Part shown: positions 23,973 to 32,755 of the stretch, piece by piece
Layout of the letters: each line of letters begins with the position of its first letter
Numbering within the stretch: the first letter of the stretch is position 1
NCBI RefSeq assembly: GCF_015477355.1
Contig: NZ_JADLRJ010000001.1
Span: forward strand, 930,001 to 994,000
Direction: 5' to 3'
DNA from: Nocardia blacklockiae
Lineage (GTDB): Bacteria; Actinomycetota; Actinomycetes; Mycobacteriales; Mycobacteriaceae
DNA: 64,000 nucleotides
Notes under the pieces: model-generated
What the model was told of the DNA's origin: nothing
What the model saw: the letters and a program-made list of their open reading frames with translations, nothing else
Database searches by the model: none
Translations under genes and position numbers: made by a program

Positions 23973-25211
23973 TCACCGCCTTTCCGCCACCGCTGTCCGC
24001 GACTCCGCCGGGACGGCCGCGGGCCACACCCGCGCCGCCGTGCTGGCTGCCAGTGTAGCCACCAGCGCCAGCGCCGCCGCCGCGCTCGCCTGCCCCGCCG
24101 CCGCGCCCAGCCACCCCGCCAGCGGGTAGGTGAGCAGGAAACACGCGTGCGACAACGAGAATTGGGCGGTGAACACCGCGGTCCGCGTCACCGGTGTCGC
24201 CTGCGCGCGCAGCAGCCGCGCCGACGGCGTGTTGATCATCGAGGTGCCCGCGCCCAGCGCGATCCACGTGACGCACAACAACATCCAGCCCGGACCGTGC
24301 CGCAGCAGCGCCGTCGCCGCCGCCGCGAGCAACCCCACCGGCAGCACCGCGCACCCGGTGAGCATGAGCGTTCGATCGGACACCGCCCGCAGCACCCGCG
24401 GCACCGCCAGCGCCACCACCATCGACCCGCCGCCGTAACAGCCCAGCGCCACCGCCACCCCCGCACCGGACCCGCCGAGCGAATCCCGCACGTACACCAC
24501 GGTATTGACGACCACCAGGGCCGTCGCCGCCGCCACGGCCAGATTCATCGCCAGCAGCCCGCGCAGCGCGGGCCGGTCGAGCATGATCCGCGCGCCGCGG
24601 GTGATCCGCTCGATCAGCGCGCCGGACGGCTCGGCCGGGGCCCCGCGCGGCAACCGGGTGGTGACCACCAGCAGCCCCGACACGACGAAACCCGCTGCGG
24701 TCCCGGCGAACAGCGCGTGATACCCCACAACCGTGAGCAGCGCCGCCGCCAGCACCGGACTCAGCAGCGACTCCAGGTCGTAGGCCAGCCGCGACAGCGA
24801 CAGCGCGCGGGTGTACTCCGCCGGATCGGGCAGCACCGCCGGCAGCAGCGACTGGAACACGGGGGTGAACGTCGCCGACGCCGACTGCAGCACGAACACC
24901 AGCGCGTACACCTGCCACACCTCGGTCACGAACGGCAGCGCCAGCGCGATCACCGCCCGCACCGCGTCCGCCGACACCAGCAGCGGCCGCCGCGGCACCC
25001 GCTCGGCCAGCGCCGAGATCACCGGCGCCACAGCCACATACGCCACCATCTTGATCGCCAGCGCGGTCCCGAGCACCGCGCCCGCCGCGCCGCCGGCCAG
25101 ATCGTAGGCGAGCAGGCCCAGCGCCACCGTCGACAATCCCGTCCCCACCAGCGCCACCACCTGCGCGGTGAACAGCCGCCGGAATTCCCGCCGCCGCAAG
25201 ACCTCGATCAC
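23973..25211 (-). CDS. MFS efflux transporter
   Basis: A 412-residue major facilitator with about 12 hydrophobic helices. GTG 25211 has GGAGGG five bases upstream; the longer frame to 25247 lacks a site. The N-terminus VIEVLRRREFRRLFTAQVVALVGTGLS is typical of the MFS_3/EntS-like export group; ERVPRRPLLVSADAVRA forms the loop 2-3 motif. Co-transcription with ArsR indicates inducible export of a compound or metal complex; the substrate is unknown. Confidence 0.88.
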   Translation of the reverse strand: MIEVLRRREFRRLFTAQVVALVGTGLSTVALGLLAYDLAGGAAGAVLGTALAIKMVAYVAVAPVISALAERVPRRPLLVSADAVRAVIALALPFVTEVWQVYALVFVLQSASATFTPVFQSLLPAVLPDPAEYTRALSLSRLAYDLESLLSPVLAAALLTVVGYHALFAGTAAGFVVSGLLVVTTRLPRGAPAEPSGALIERITRGARIMLDRPALRGLLAMNLAVAAATALVVVNTVVYVRDSLGGSGAGVAVALGCYGGGSMVVALAVPRVLRAVSDRTLMLTGCAVLPVGLLAAAATALLRHGPGWMLLCVTWIALGAGTSMINTPSARLLRAQATPVTRTAVFTAQFSLSHACFLLTYPLAGWLGAAAGQASAAAALALVATLAASTAARVWPAAVPAESRTAVAERR

Positions 25212-25260
25212 CCGGACCCTCCACTCGACTCTCAGGCGTCCTGACACCGAACTCTACATC

Positions 25261-25280
25261 ATGTGCGCAACTACGCACAT
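25261..25280. promoter_or_regulatory. operator palindrome of the MFS-ArsR operon
   Basis: ATGTGCG, six bases CAACTA, CGCACAT: perfect 7-bp arms, 50 bases upstream of the MFS start codon in a locally AT-richer stretch. Spacing and position fit an ArsR-type dimer site covering the promoter of the operon that encodes the repressor. Confidence 0.7.
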
Positions 25281-25363
25281 ATGCGTCGCGGCGCCGGTCC
25301 CGAGTTCTCCCCGCACGCCGAATCCCGCGCCCTCCGAAGCGCTTTCGCAGGGCGCGGAATCCG

Positions 25364-26671
25364 TCACGGCCCGGTCAGACCCGCCAGGGTCTGCCGCGCC
25401 CGCGGCGCGTGCAGCGGCGAGAAGTGCGGATTGGTGCGCAGCGCGTCGGTCAGCGCCGCGGCGGCCTCCCCCGGGCGGCCCAGGCCCGCGAGGATCATGC
25501 CGCGGTGATAGGCGACCGTCGCGTCGCGCCAGCCCGTGGCGGCGGCCTGTTCGGCGAAACCGAGCGCCTCCGCGTCGCGCCCGGCCCGGTGCAGCGCCCA
25601 GGCCAGCACATCGGCGGTGACGACGGTGCCGCGGCGACCGTACTCCAGCCGCGCCAGCCGCACCCCCTCGGCCGGGTCGCCGTGGTCCGCGGCCAGCAGC
25701 GCGGACTCGACGTAATCGGTAACCCCTTGCGCCGCAAGCCGATCGAACCGGGCGGCGACCGCGCGGTACTGCTCCCGCGCCTGCTCCGAGCGGCCCGCCG
25801 CCTCCAGCAGTTCACCGTATTCGACCAGATAGCCCGGCAGCGGCGACCTCGCGGTCAACTCCGCGTACCCTTCGAGCGCGCCCTCGACGTCACCCCGCGC
25901 TGCCCGCACCTTCGCCGCCCCCTGACGCAGCGCCGGGTTGTCCGGCGCGGCGAGCAGACCCGCCCGGTAGTGCGTCTCGGCCTCGTCGAGACCGCCTGTG
26001 CCGAAAGCGATCTCACCCAGCTGATACCGGCAGAACGCGGTCTGGTCGGCGCTGCTCGCCGCGGTGAGCGCCCGCTCCAGCGCCACGCGGGCGTCTTCGA
26101 CCCGGCCGTGCAGCTCCAGGTCGTAGGCCGCGCGGGTGAACGAGGGCACCCCGGGCCGCAGCTCCAGCATCCGCTGCACGGCCGCCGTCGCCCCGGCGGT
26201 GTCCCCGAGCTGGGTGAGCGCGTCGACCAGCACCCCGTAGGCGTCCGCGCTGCCGGGCCGCTGGGCGACCGCCCGCTCGGCGTGCCCGCGGGCCGCGCCG
26301 AAGTCGTGCCGGCCGTTCGCGAGCGCACCCAGCCCGATCTGCGCCTCGGCGTTGTCCTCGGGCCGCAGCGCCAGCGACCGATCCAGAGCGTCCTGCGCGC
26401 TGCCGTAATTCGCCGGATCACCGCTGACCCGCGCCCGCTCGACGTAGGCGCCGCCCAGCGCGGCCCACCCGGCCGCGTTGCCGGGCAGCCGATCCAGCTC
26501 CTGGCGCAACTGCGCGATCCGCGCCGACAGCGGATCGACCGGCGCGGCCGCGGCGGGCGGCGGACCGTCCGGCAGCACCGCGACCAGCCCCAGCGCGGCA
26601 ACGATCACGGCGACCACCGCGAGGAGGACCAGTTCGGGATTCTTTATTGTGCGAGAAGGCTTTTCGCTCAT
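25364..26671 (-). CDS. membrane-anchored TPR protein
   Basis: A 435-residue protein starting at ATG 26671 behind GGAGG. Residues 10-32 form one membrane segment (LVLLAVVAVIVAALGLVAVL), followed by a Pro/Ala linker. Then come about eight TPR units, for example AGWAALGGAYVERARVSG, AYGVLVDALTQLGDTAGA and YLVEYGELLEAAGRSEQA. The topology places the repeats outside the membrane. It probably scaffolds a partner. It is encoded 83 bases downstream of the DUF4331 gene on the same strand, and may work with that anchored surface protein (inference). Confidence 0.85.
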   Translation of the reverse strand: MSEKPSRTIKNPELVLLAVVAVIVAALGLVAVLPDGPPPAAAAPVDPLSARIAQLRQELDRLPGNAAGWAALGGAYVERARVSGDPANYGSAQDALDRSLALRPEDNAEAQIGLGALANGRHDFGAARGHAERAVAQRPGSADAYGVLVDALTQLGDTAGATAAVQRMLELRPGVPSFTRAAYDLELHGRVEDARVALERALTAASSADQTAFCRYQLGEIAFGTGGLDEAETHYRAGLLAAPDNPALRQGAAKVRAARGDVEGALEGYAELTARSPLPGYLVEYGELLEAAGRSEQAREQYRAVAARFDRLAAQGVTDYVESALLAADHGDPAEGVRLARLEYGRRGTVVTADVLAWALHRAGRDAEALGFAEQAAATGWRDATVAYHRGMILAGLGRPGEAAAALTDALRTNPHFSPLHAPRARQTLAGLTGP

Positions 26672-26754
26672 ATCAGACCTCCGGGAACGGAGCACGGACA
26701 AGTGCCGCGCGCGGTGGCGGAATCGACGAGCCGACCCCGCCACCGCCGCGGCCG

Positions 26755-28341
26755 CTACCGGTCGCTCCGGCGGCGCACCAGCATCCAGCCGCCGGCCGCG
26801 ACCACCGCCGCCGCACCGGCCCCGCCGACCGCGGCGGGCATCCACGGCGTGCTCCCACCATCGGTCGACCCCGCCGCCGGAGCGCTGCCGCCCACCGCCG
26901 CACCCGCGGCCTTCGTGGCGCGCGCGGGCAGCGCGACATACGGGAAGGTGTCGGCGAAGGCCACGTCGTTGGCGTCGACCTTGTCACCGGTGGCCAGCGC
27001 GTCGACCAGCTTGCCGGTCTGCGCCGCGCCCTCCATCGCCTGCACCTCGATGTCCACCACGTCGTCGGCCAGCCGCCGCCCGTTCGGGAAGCCCTGTAGA
27101 TCGCCGCCGAGCACCCCGAGCCGGTTGGGTCGCGCGGTCACCGGCACGGACATGTTGAGCCGCAACATCTCCGCGGGCCGGAACGAGCCGGGGTGCGCGT
27201 CGGCGTTGAGCACCTGCGAGTTCAGGTCCGCCTGGATCGGCGGCACGCTGCCGTCCAGGGTCGGCGCCCGTTTCGCGATCCCGGTGAGGAAGATCTCCAC
27301 CAGATCGTTGCGCGGCGCGGCCGGCGCGGGCACGTGATAGATCGACTGGATCAGTTGCGCCAGTTCGGGATCGGTGACGCGCTGCACCACCTGCGGCACC
27401 CCGGCGTCCCCGACGGGTGCCAGCCCGTTGAACGCGTCCTTGAGCCCCGTCGGCACCACCACCTCGTTCACCAGCGGATTGCCCAGCCGCGACACCTGCA
27501 CCGACGCCCCGACCGGCGTCGCGCCGCCCGGCGTGAGTTGCAGCGTGTGCCGCTCGGTGTCGCTCCACACCCCGATCACCGGATTGCGGCCGGGATCGTT
27601 CTTCAGCGCCAGATCGCGCATCGGCACTTGCAGCACAACGGTATTCACGTTCGTCCCCGCGAGCGTGTCGGTGCCCACCTCGGCCAGGTTGCCGCCGTAG
27701 AGCAGGTCGAACACCCGCAGATCGAGAAAGAACGGATCCTCCGCCGCCCCGGCGTAGACCGAACCGCCGCCCGGCAGCGCCTGGGTCGCCTGACGGCGCA
27801 GCGGCGCGTAGTCCGGTATCGACGCCGGACCGGTGTCCGACGGCGCGGCGCGGCCCTGCGCGATCGGGCGCCAGTCGTCGGCGCCGTGGCTGACCGAGAG
27901 CGTGTAGTTCTGCCGGTACAGCAGATTCTCGTCGTCGAGGCTGGTCACCGGCCCGTTGTTGTAGAGGAACGTGCTGGTGCCGCGGCGGTCCTCGGTGGCG
28001 AAGGTGACGCGGTAGCTGATGTTGGGTTTCGCGTCGCCGTCGTTGTCGATGTTGATGTCGTAGTTCGCGTCGGTGGCCCACGGGTAGAAGTTGGGGCCGC
28101 CGTTGGGTTCCTGCAGCCCGAACCAGTTGGCGACGATGGTCACCGTGTCGGGTTTGTCGGGGCTGACGAAAGCGTAGACGTCGGTGTTGTCGACGGCGGG
28201 ATCCGCGGCGATCAACGGCGCCTCACGGTGACTGGACGCGTGCGCGGTGGGCACCGTCAGGCCGCCCACCGTGCCGAGCAGCACCGTGGCGCCGGCTGCG
28301 GCGAGCACGCCGGTGGTGCGGCGCCGGAAGTTTCGGGACAT
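26755..28341 (-). CDS. DUF4331 secreted, membrane-anchored protein
   Basis: A 528-residue protein. It starts at ATG 28341 behind AAGGAAA. A signal peptide spans 1-36 (RNFRRRTTGVLAAAGATVLLG, cleavage near AHA-SSH), and the mature protein opens with SSHREAPLIAADPAVDNTDVYAFVSPD, the DUF4331 hallmark. The domain continues to about residue 470. The C-terminus has a Gly/Ala/Ser linker, one hydrophobic helix (GGAGAAAVVAAGGWMLV) and RRRSDR, so it stays anchored. The family function is unknown. It leads an operon with the TPR protein. Confidence 0.9.
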   Translation of the reverse strand: MSRNFRRRTTGVLAAAGATVLLGTVGGLTVPTAHASSHREAPLIAADPAVDNTDVYAFVSPDKPDTVTIVANWFGLQEPNGGPNFYPWATDANYDINIDNDGDAKPNISYRVTFATEDRRGTSTFLYNNGPVTSLDDENLLYRQNYTLSVSHGADDWRPIAQGRAAPSDTGPASIPDYAPLRRQATQALPGGGSVYAGAAEDPFFLDLRVFDLLYGGNLAEVGTDTLAGTNVNTVVLQVPMRDLALKNDPGRNPVIGVWSDTERHTLQLTPGGATPVGASVQVSRLGNPLVNEVVVPTGLKDAFNGLAPVGDAGVPQVVQRVTDPELAQLIQSIYHVPAPAAPRNDLVEIFLTGIAKRAPTLDGSVPPIQADLNSQVLNADAHPGSFRPAEMLRLNMSVPVTARPNRLGVLGGDLQGFPNGRRLADDVVDIEVQAMEGAAQTGKLVDALATGDKVDANDVAFADTFPYVALPARATKAAGAAVGGSAPAAGSTDGGSTPWMPAAVGGAGAAAVVAAGGWMLVRRRSDR

Positions 28342-28597
28342 GGGATTTCCTTCAAGAGGTATAGACGCCGGGCACCGGGGCACGGACGGCCGCGGCGAGG
28401 CGGGAACGAATGCGGACGGACTCGGCCGGAATGGCCGGGACCGGTTGTTGCGCCTGGCTATTCGCACCTCCAGGGGTCGAACCGGAGCATCGCGACCCAT
28501 CGTCGCCGCCGCGCCGGTGCGGCCGCATCGGTCGATCGACCTATCCCGCGGCCCGCTGCGCCGCCGCGGTTCGGACGACCCCGTGCCCGGCGCGAAC

Positions 28598-28603
28598 TAC
28601 GGT
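28598..28603 (+). promoter_or_regulatory. -10 hexamer TACGGT, leaderless arrangement
   Basis: TACGGT ends six bases before GTG 28610 of the HD-domain regulator. GGGAG lies only two bases from the GTG, too close for a normal ribosome site, so leaderless initiation is more likely. Confidence 0.45.
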
Positions 28604-28609
28604 GGGAGA

Positions 28610-30151
28610 GTGAGGTTTCCGCCCGACCCGATCCGGGTCACCGAGGTGCTGGGCGCGCTGTCGCTGACCACCGACCTGGCCACCGGAGCCCCCTTCGAGA
28701 AGGGCCTGGCGACCTGCCTGGTGGCTACCGCGCTGGCCGAGCGCGCCGGGCTGACGGAGGCCGACCGGCGCACGGTGTTCCACGCCGCCCTGCTCGGCGC
28801 GGTCGGCTGCACCAGCCGCGCGCCGGAGAACGCCACGGCCTTCGCCGACGACGTCGCCTTCCAGCGCGCCCTGCACGTGGCCGACCCCGGCGACCCCGAG
28901 GTCTTCGTCGGCCAGCTGGCCCGCTTCGGCGCGTGGGCGCCGCGGGCGCAGCCGCGACTGCGCGAGCGGTTCGCCGCGATCGTGCCCGACAACGCCGCCG
29001 CGGCGGTCCGCTCGGTGTGCGAGGTCAGCCGCGCCCTCGGTCCCCGCCTCGGCCTGCCCGAGGCCGCGGTGGTGGCGCTCACCGAGGTCAAGGAGCGCTG
29101 GGACGGGCTCGGCGCGCCGGAACGCCTACGCGGCGAACAGATCTCGCTGACCGGCCGGATCGTGCACGTCGCCGAGCAGGCGGTGCTGGCCGCCGCCGAC
29201 CGCGGCCGCGCCGGCGCGGTGGCCGAACTGCGCCGCCGCGCCGGCGGCCACCTGGACCCGGACGTGGTGGCGCTGTTCACCGCCGACGCCGCGGCCGTGT
29301 GGGACTGCCTCGACGTGCCCGACGTGCTGGCCACCGTCGTGCACACCGAACCCGGGGTGCCGCTGCACGTGCGCCCCGGCGAACGGCTGCGGCTGTGCCT
29401 GGCCCTGGCGATCGTGGTCGACCTGAAAGGCCGCTGGCTGCTGGGACATTCGGGCCACGTCGCCGACCTCGCCGGCACCGCGGCCGAACTGTGCGGGATG
29501 CCCGCCGAGGACTGCGAGACGCTGCGGGCCGCCGCGCTGCTGCACGACATCGGGCGCGCCGGGGTGTCGAGCGCGATCTGGGACCACCTCGGCCCGCTCG
29601 GCCCCGGCGACTGGGAACGCGTTCGCCTGCACACCTATTGGACCGAACGGGTGCTGCGCCGCTGCCCCGGGCTCGCCGATCTGGCCGACACCGCCGCGGG
29701 CCACCACGAACGGCTCGACGGCAGCGGCTACCATCGCGGCATCCGCGGGCGCGACAGCACCAGAGCCGCCCGAATCCTCGCCGCCGCGGACGTTTTCGCC
29801 GCACTCACCGAATCGCGCCCGCACCGCGCCGCCTACTCCCCCGACGCCGCCGCCCGCGAGTTGCTCGCCACCGCCGGGCGCCTGGACCGCGAGGCCTGCG
29901 CGGCGGTCGTGGCGGCGGCCGGATTGCAGAAACCGCGCACCGACCTGCCGTGCGGACTCACCGAACGCGAGGTGGAGGTCCTGCGGCTGGCCGCGCGCGG
30001 CCTGTCCAACCGTGAGATCGCCGCGGAACTGGTGGTCTCCGAACGCACCGTCGGCCACCACCTCGCCCACGTCTACGACAAGACCGGCCGCCGCACCCGC
30101 GCCGGGGCCGCGGTCTTCGCGATGGAACACGGCCTGCTCCCCGAATACTGA
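28610..30151 (+). CDS. HD-GYP-like domain protein fused to LuxR-type HTH
   Basis: A 513-residue protein starting at GTG 28610 (MRFPPDPIRVTEVLG). Two HD-like halves are visible: a degenerate one at about 30-190 with KERWDGLGAPERLRGE, and a full one at about 265-430 with HSGHVADLAG, LLHDIGRAGV, RLHTYWTERVL, HHERLDGSGYHRG and DVFAALTESRPHR. The GYP signature reads GYH. The C-terminal 65 residues are a LuxR HTH (LTEREVEVLRLAARGLSNRE, VVSERTVGHHLAHVYDKTGRR). HD-GYP domains hydrolyse cyclic di-GMP; the fusion suggests a transcription factor directly sensing or degrading a nucleotide signal (inference). Confidence 0.88.
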   Translation: MRFPPDPIRVTEVLGALSLTTDLATGAPFEKGLATCLVATALAERAGLTEADRRTVFHAALLGAVGCTSRAPENATAFADDVAFQRALHVADPGDPEVFVGQLARFGAWAPRAQPRLRERFAAIVPDNAAAAVRSVCEVSRALGPRLGLPEAAVVALTEVKERWDGLGAPERLRGEQISLTGRIVHVAEQAVLAAADRGRAGAVAELRRRAGGHLDPDVVALFTADAAAVWDCLDVPDVLATVVHTEPGVPLHVRPGERLRLCLALAIVVDLKGRWLLGHSGHVADLAGTAAELCGMPAEDCETLRAAALLHDIGRAGVSSAIWDHLGPLGPGDWERVRLHTYWTERVLRRCPGLADLADTAAGHHERLDGSGYHRGIRGRDSTRAARILAAADVFAALTESRPHRAAYSPDAAARELLATAGRLDREACAAVVAAAGLQKPRTDLPCGLTEREVEVLRLAARGLSNREIAAELVVSERTVGHHLAHVYDKTGRRTRAGAAVFAMEHGLLPEY

Positions 30152-30161
30152 GACGCCGCGC

Positions 30162-30521
30162 TCAGGCGGAGTCCGCCGGGTCGTCCAGGCCCAGGCCGAG
30201 GTGCTCGATGTGGTAGACCGCCTCGTCCAGCAGCATCGCCACGTGATTGTCGTAGAGGTCGTAGATCATGCTGCGGCCCTGGCGCGTCGCGGTGACCAGG
30301 CCCATGGCGCGCAGCAGCCGCAACTGGTGGGAGACCGCCGACTGCTCCATCTCCACCGCGGCCACCAGATCGCCGACCGAGCACGCGCCGTGCCGCAGCC
30401 GCGTGAGGATGCGCAGCCGGCTCGGCGTGGCCAAGGCCTGCAGCGTGGCCGCGACCGTGGCCGCCGAGTCGGCGTCCAGCTGCGCCGGCGGTGTCGTTCT
30501 GCCCTGGACTCCGTGTCCCAC
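30162..30521 (-). CDS. nmtR: NmtR-type nickel/cobalt-sensing ArsR repressor
   Basis: A 119-residue protein starting at GTG 30521; the resulting N-terminus MGHGVQGR matches NmtR, whose Gly2/His3 bind metal, which fixes the start. HTH: LATPSRLRILTRL and MEQSAVSHQLRLLRAMGL. Alpha5 ligands Asp91, His93, His104 and His107 sit at the NmtR positions; the extra C-terminal His109 and His116 of M. tuberculosis NmtR are replaced by Gly and Ala. It represses the divergent P-type ATPase gene and releases DNA on Ni(II)/Co(II). A TACAGT -10 seven bases upstream of the GTG suggests a leaderless transcript. Confidence 0.92.
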   Translation of the reverse strand: MGHGVQGRTTPPAQLDADSAATVAATLQALATPSRLRILTRLRHGACSVGDLVAAVEMEQSAVSHQLRLLRAMGLVTATRQGRSMIYDLYDNHVAMLLDEAVYHIEHLGLGLDDPADSA

Positions 30522-30528
30522 AGCCGCT

Positions 30529-30534
30529 ACTGTA
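30529..30534 (-). promoter_or_regulatory. -10 hexamer TACAGT of nmtR
   Basis: On the minus strand TACAGT stands seven bases before GTG 30521, giving a leaderless nmtR mRNA. A matching TACAGT at 30576-30581 on the plus strand serves ctpJ; both -35 zones fall inside the palindrome. Confidence 0.5.
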
Positions 30535-30548
30535 CCGCCCCGGGGATT

Positions 30549-30568
30549 ACATGAAGACGTCTTCATGT
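30549..30568. promoter_or_regulatory. NmtR operator, perfect 20-bp palindrome
   Basis: ACATGAAGACGTCTTCATGT is fully self-complementary and centred between nmtR and ctpJ. It overlaps the -35 regions of both divergent promoters, so bound NmtR would block both. Confidence 0.8.
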
Positions 30569-30604
30569 GTTCCTGTACAGTCGGCGCGAGAACGGAGTTC
30601 GACC

Positions 30605-32536
30605 ATGACCACACCGCTGCTCGACCGGCCGCCCGCCGCGCCCGCGCGGGCCGCCCGCACCCGCCTGTCGGCACTGCCGGAGGTGCGCTGGGCCGCCCTC
30701 GCGACGGTCCTGTTCGCCGCCGGGCTGCTGGCCCACGCGGCCGGCGCACCGGCGTGGCTGTGGTGGTCGCTGTACCTGGGCTGCTACGTCGGCGGCGGCT
30801 GGGAACCGGCGGTCGCGGGCCTGCGCGCGTTGCGCGAGAAGACGCTCGACGTGGATCTGCTGATGATCGTCGCCGCGCTCGGGGCCGCCGCGATCGGCCA
30901 GATTCTCGACGGCGCGCTGCTGATCGTCATCTTCGCCACCTCCGGTGCGCTCGAGGCGGTCCTGACCCAGCGCACCGCCGACTCCGTACGTGGCCTGCTC
31001 ACCCTCGCACCCGACCGCGCCAGCGTGCTCGACGACGGCGGCGAGCGCCTGGTGGACGCGGCCGACCTGGTCCCAGGACAGGTGATCGTGGTCCGCCCCG
31101 GCGAGCGGATCGGCGCGGACGGGACGGTGCTCGCGGGCGACAGCGAGGTCGATCAGGCCTCGATCACCGGCGAGCCGCTGCCGGTGCCCCGGCACGTCGG
31201 CGACGAGGTCTTCGCGGGCACCGTCAACGGCACCGGGATGCTGCGGGTGCGGGTGGACCGCGCCGCCGCGGACTCCGTCGTCGCCCGCATCGTCGCCATG
31301 GTCGAGCGGGCCTCGGCGACCAAGGCCGGGGCGCAGCTGTTCATCGAGAAGGTCGAGCAGTGGTATTCGGCCGGGGTCGTCGCGGCCACGCTCGCGGTTT
31401 TCCTGCTGCCCTTGGCATTCGGCGCGGATCCGCGGGCGGCGCTGCTGCGGGCGATGACGTTCATGATCGTGGCCTCGCCGTGCGCGGTGGTGCTGGCGAC
31501 CATGCCGCCGCTGCTCGCCGCGATGGCCACCGCCGGCCGCCACGGCGTGCTGGTGAAATCGGCGGTCGTGCTGGAGCGGCTCGGCACCGTCACCACCGTC
31601 GCGTTCGACAAGACCGGCACCCTCACCCTCGGCACGCCCGAACTGTCCGGCGTGCACAGCCTGAGCCCGGCCGCCGACGGCGACCGGCTGCTCACCCTGG
31701 CCGCCGCGGCCGAACACGCCAGCGAGCACCCGGTGGCCCGCGCTCTCGTCGCGGCGGCCGCGCACCGCGGCCTGATCCTGCCCGCCGCAACGGATTTCGC
31801 GGCGCTGCCGGGCCGCGGGGTGCGCGCGCTGGTCGACGGCCACGACGTACAGGTCGGCAGCCCCGCCCACCTCCTCGACACCACCGAACCGCCTGCCGTG
31901 CTGGCCGAGTCCGAGTCCGCGGGCCACACCGCCGTCGTGGTCCTGATCGACGGCACGCTCGCGGGCGTGCTGACGACCACCGACCGGCTCCGCCCCGCCG
32001 CACCCGCGGCCGTCGCGACCCTCACCCGCCTCACCGGGACCCCGCCGATCCTGCTCACCGGCGACAACCCCCGCGCCGCCCGCACCCTCGCCGACCGCGT
32101 GGGCATCACCGACGTCCGCGCGTCCCTGCTCCCCCAGGACAAGGTCACCGCCGTCACCGCCCTGGAAGCCGCGGGTCACCGCGTCGCCTTGGTCGGCGAC
32201 GGCATCAACGACGCCCCCGCCCTCGCCGCCGCCCACACCGGAATCGCCATGGGCCGCACCGGTTCCGACCTCGCCCTCGACACCGCCGACGCGGTGGTGG
32301 TCCGCGACGACCTGACCACCATCCCCACCGTCCTCGCCCTGGCCCGCCGCGCGAAACGCCTCGTCGCCACCAACCTGGCCATCGCCGCCACCTTCATCGC
32401 CGTCCTCGTCACGTGGGACCTGCTCGGCGACCTCCCCCTCCCCCTGGGCGTAGCCGGCCACGAGGGCTCCACAGTCATAGTCGGCCTCAACGGCATGCGC
32501 CTCTTGACCTCCCGAGCCTGGCGCACCGCCCACTGA
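30605..32536 (+). CDS. ctpJ: P1B-type metal-exporting ATPase, CtpJ/NmtA-like
   Basis: A 643-residue heavy-metal ATPase pumping divalent Ni/Co (perhaps Zn) out of the cell. Start ATG 30605. It has no N-terminal metal-binding domain. Motifs in order: TGEP as ITGEPLPVP, the TM metal site SPC (IVASPCAVVLATMPPLL), phosphorylation site DKTGTLT, nucleotide-binding SEHPVA, GDGINDAP, and HEGSTVIVGLNGMRLL in the last TM region. SPC with HEG-x-T marks subgroup P1B-4. It is divergent from nmtR around a shared palindrome, as in M. tuberculosis. Confidence 0.93.
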   Translation: MTTPLLDRPPAAPARAARTRLSALPEVRWAALATVLFAAGLLAHAAGAPAWLWWSLYLGCYVGGGWEPAVAGLRALREKTLDVDLLMIVAALGAAAIGQILDGALLIVIFATSGALEAVLTQRTADSVRGLLTLAPDRASVLDDGGERLVDAADLVPGQVIVVRPGERIGADGTVLAGDSEVDQASITGEPLPVPRHVGDEVFAGTVNGTGMLRVRVDRAAADSVVARIVAMVERASATKAGAQLFIEKVEQWYSAGVVAATLAVFLLPLAFGADPRAALLRAMTFMIVASPCAVVLATMPPLLAAMATAGRHGVLVKSAVVLERLGTVTTVAFDKTGTLTLGTPELSGVHSLSPAADGDRLLTLAAAAEHASEHPVARALVAAAAHRGLILPAATDFAALPGRGVRALVDGHDVQVGSPAHLLDTTEPPAVLAESESAGHTAVVVLIDGTLAGVLTTTDRLRPAAPAAVATLTRLTGTPPILLTGDNPRAARTLADRVGITDVRASLLPQDKVTAVTALEAAGHRVALVGDGINDAPALAAAHTGIAMGRTGSDLALDTADAVVVRDDLTTIPTVLALARRAKRLVATNLAIAATFIAVLVTWDLLGDLPLPLGVAGHEGSTVIVGLNGMRLLTSRAWRTAH

Positions 32537-32585
32537 CCCCGCACAGCGTTGCTCGGGTTCGAGATCCGCGCGCTCACAATTTATG

Positions 32586-32602
32586 TGTAACTCAGAGTTA
32601 CA
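32586..32602. promoter_or_regulatory. orphan 17-bp palindrome
   Basis: TGTAACTCAGAGTTACA, perfect 8-bp arms around one base, in an AT-rich pocket 50 bases after the ctpJ stop. It looks like a TetR-family operator. No convincing gene starts just beyond it on either strand: the nearest, at 32756, ends there on the minus strand. It may be a relic or control a small RNA. Confidence 0.45.
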
Positions 32603-32755
32603 GATACCCTATTCGGGATTCGAGGGAAGGGAGGCGTTCGAGCGATGGGCCGATCGGCCGCTGAACTGAACGCGACCCATCGTAACAGCCGCCTCCGCCC
32701 GGCGCGCGACGACCCGCCGAGCACACCGGATCGGTCTGCTCGCGCGGGCGATCGC

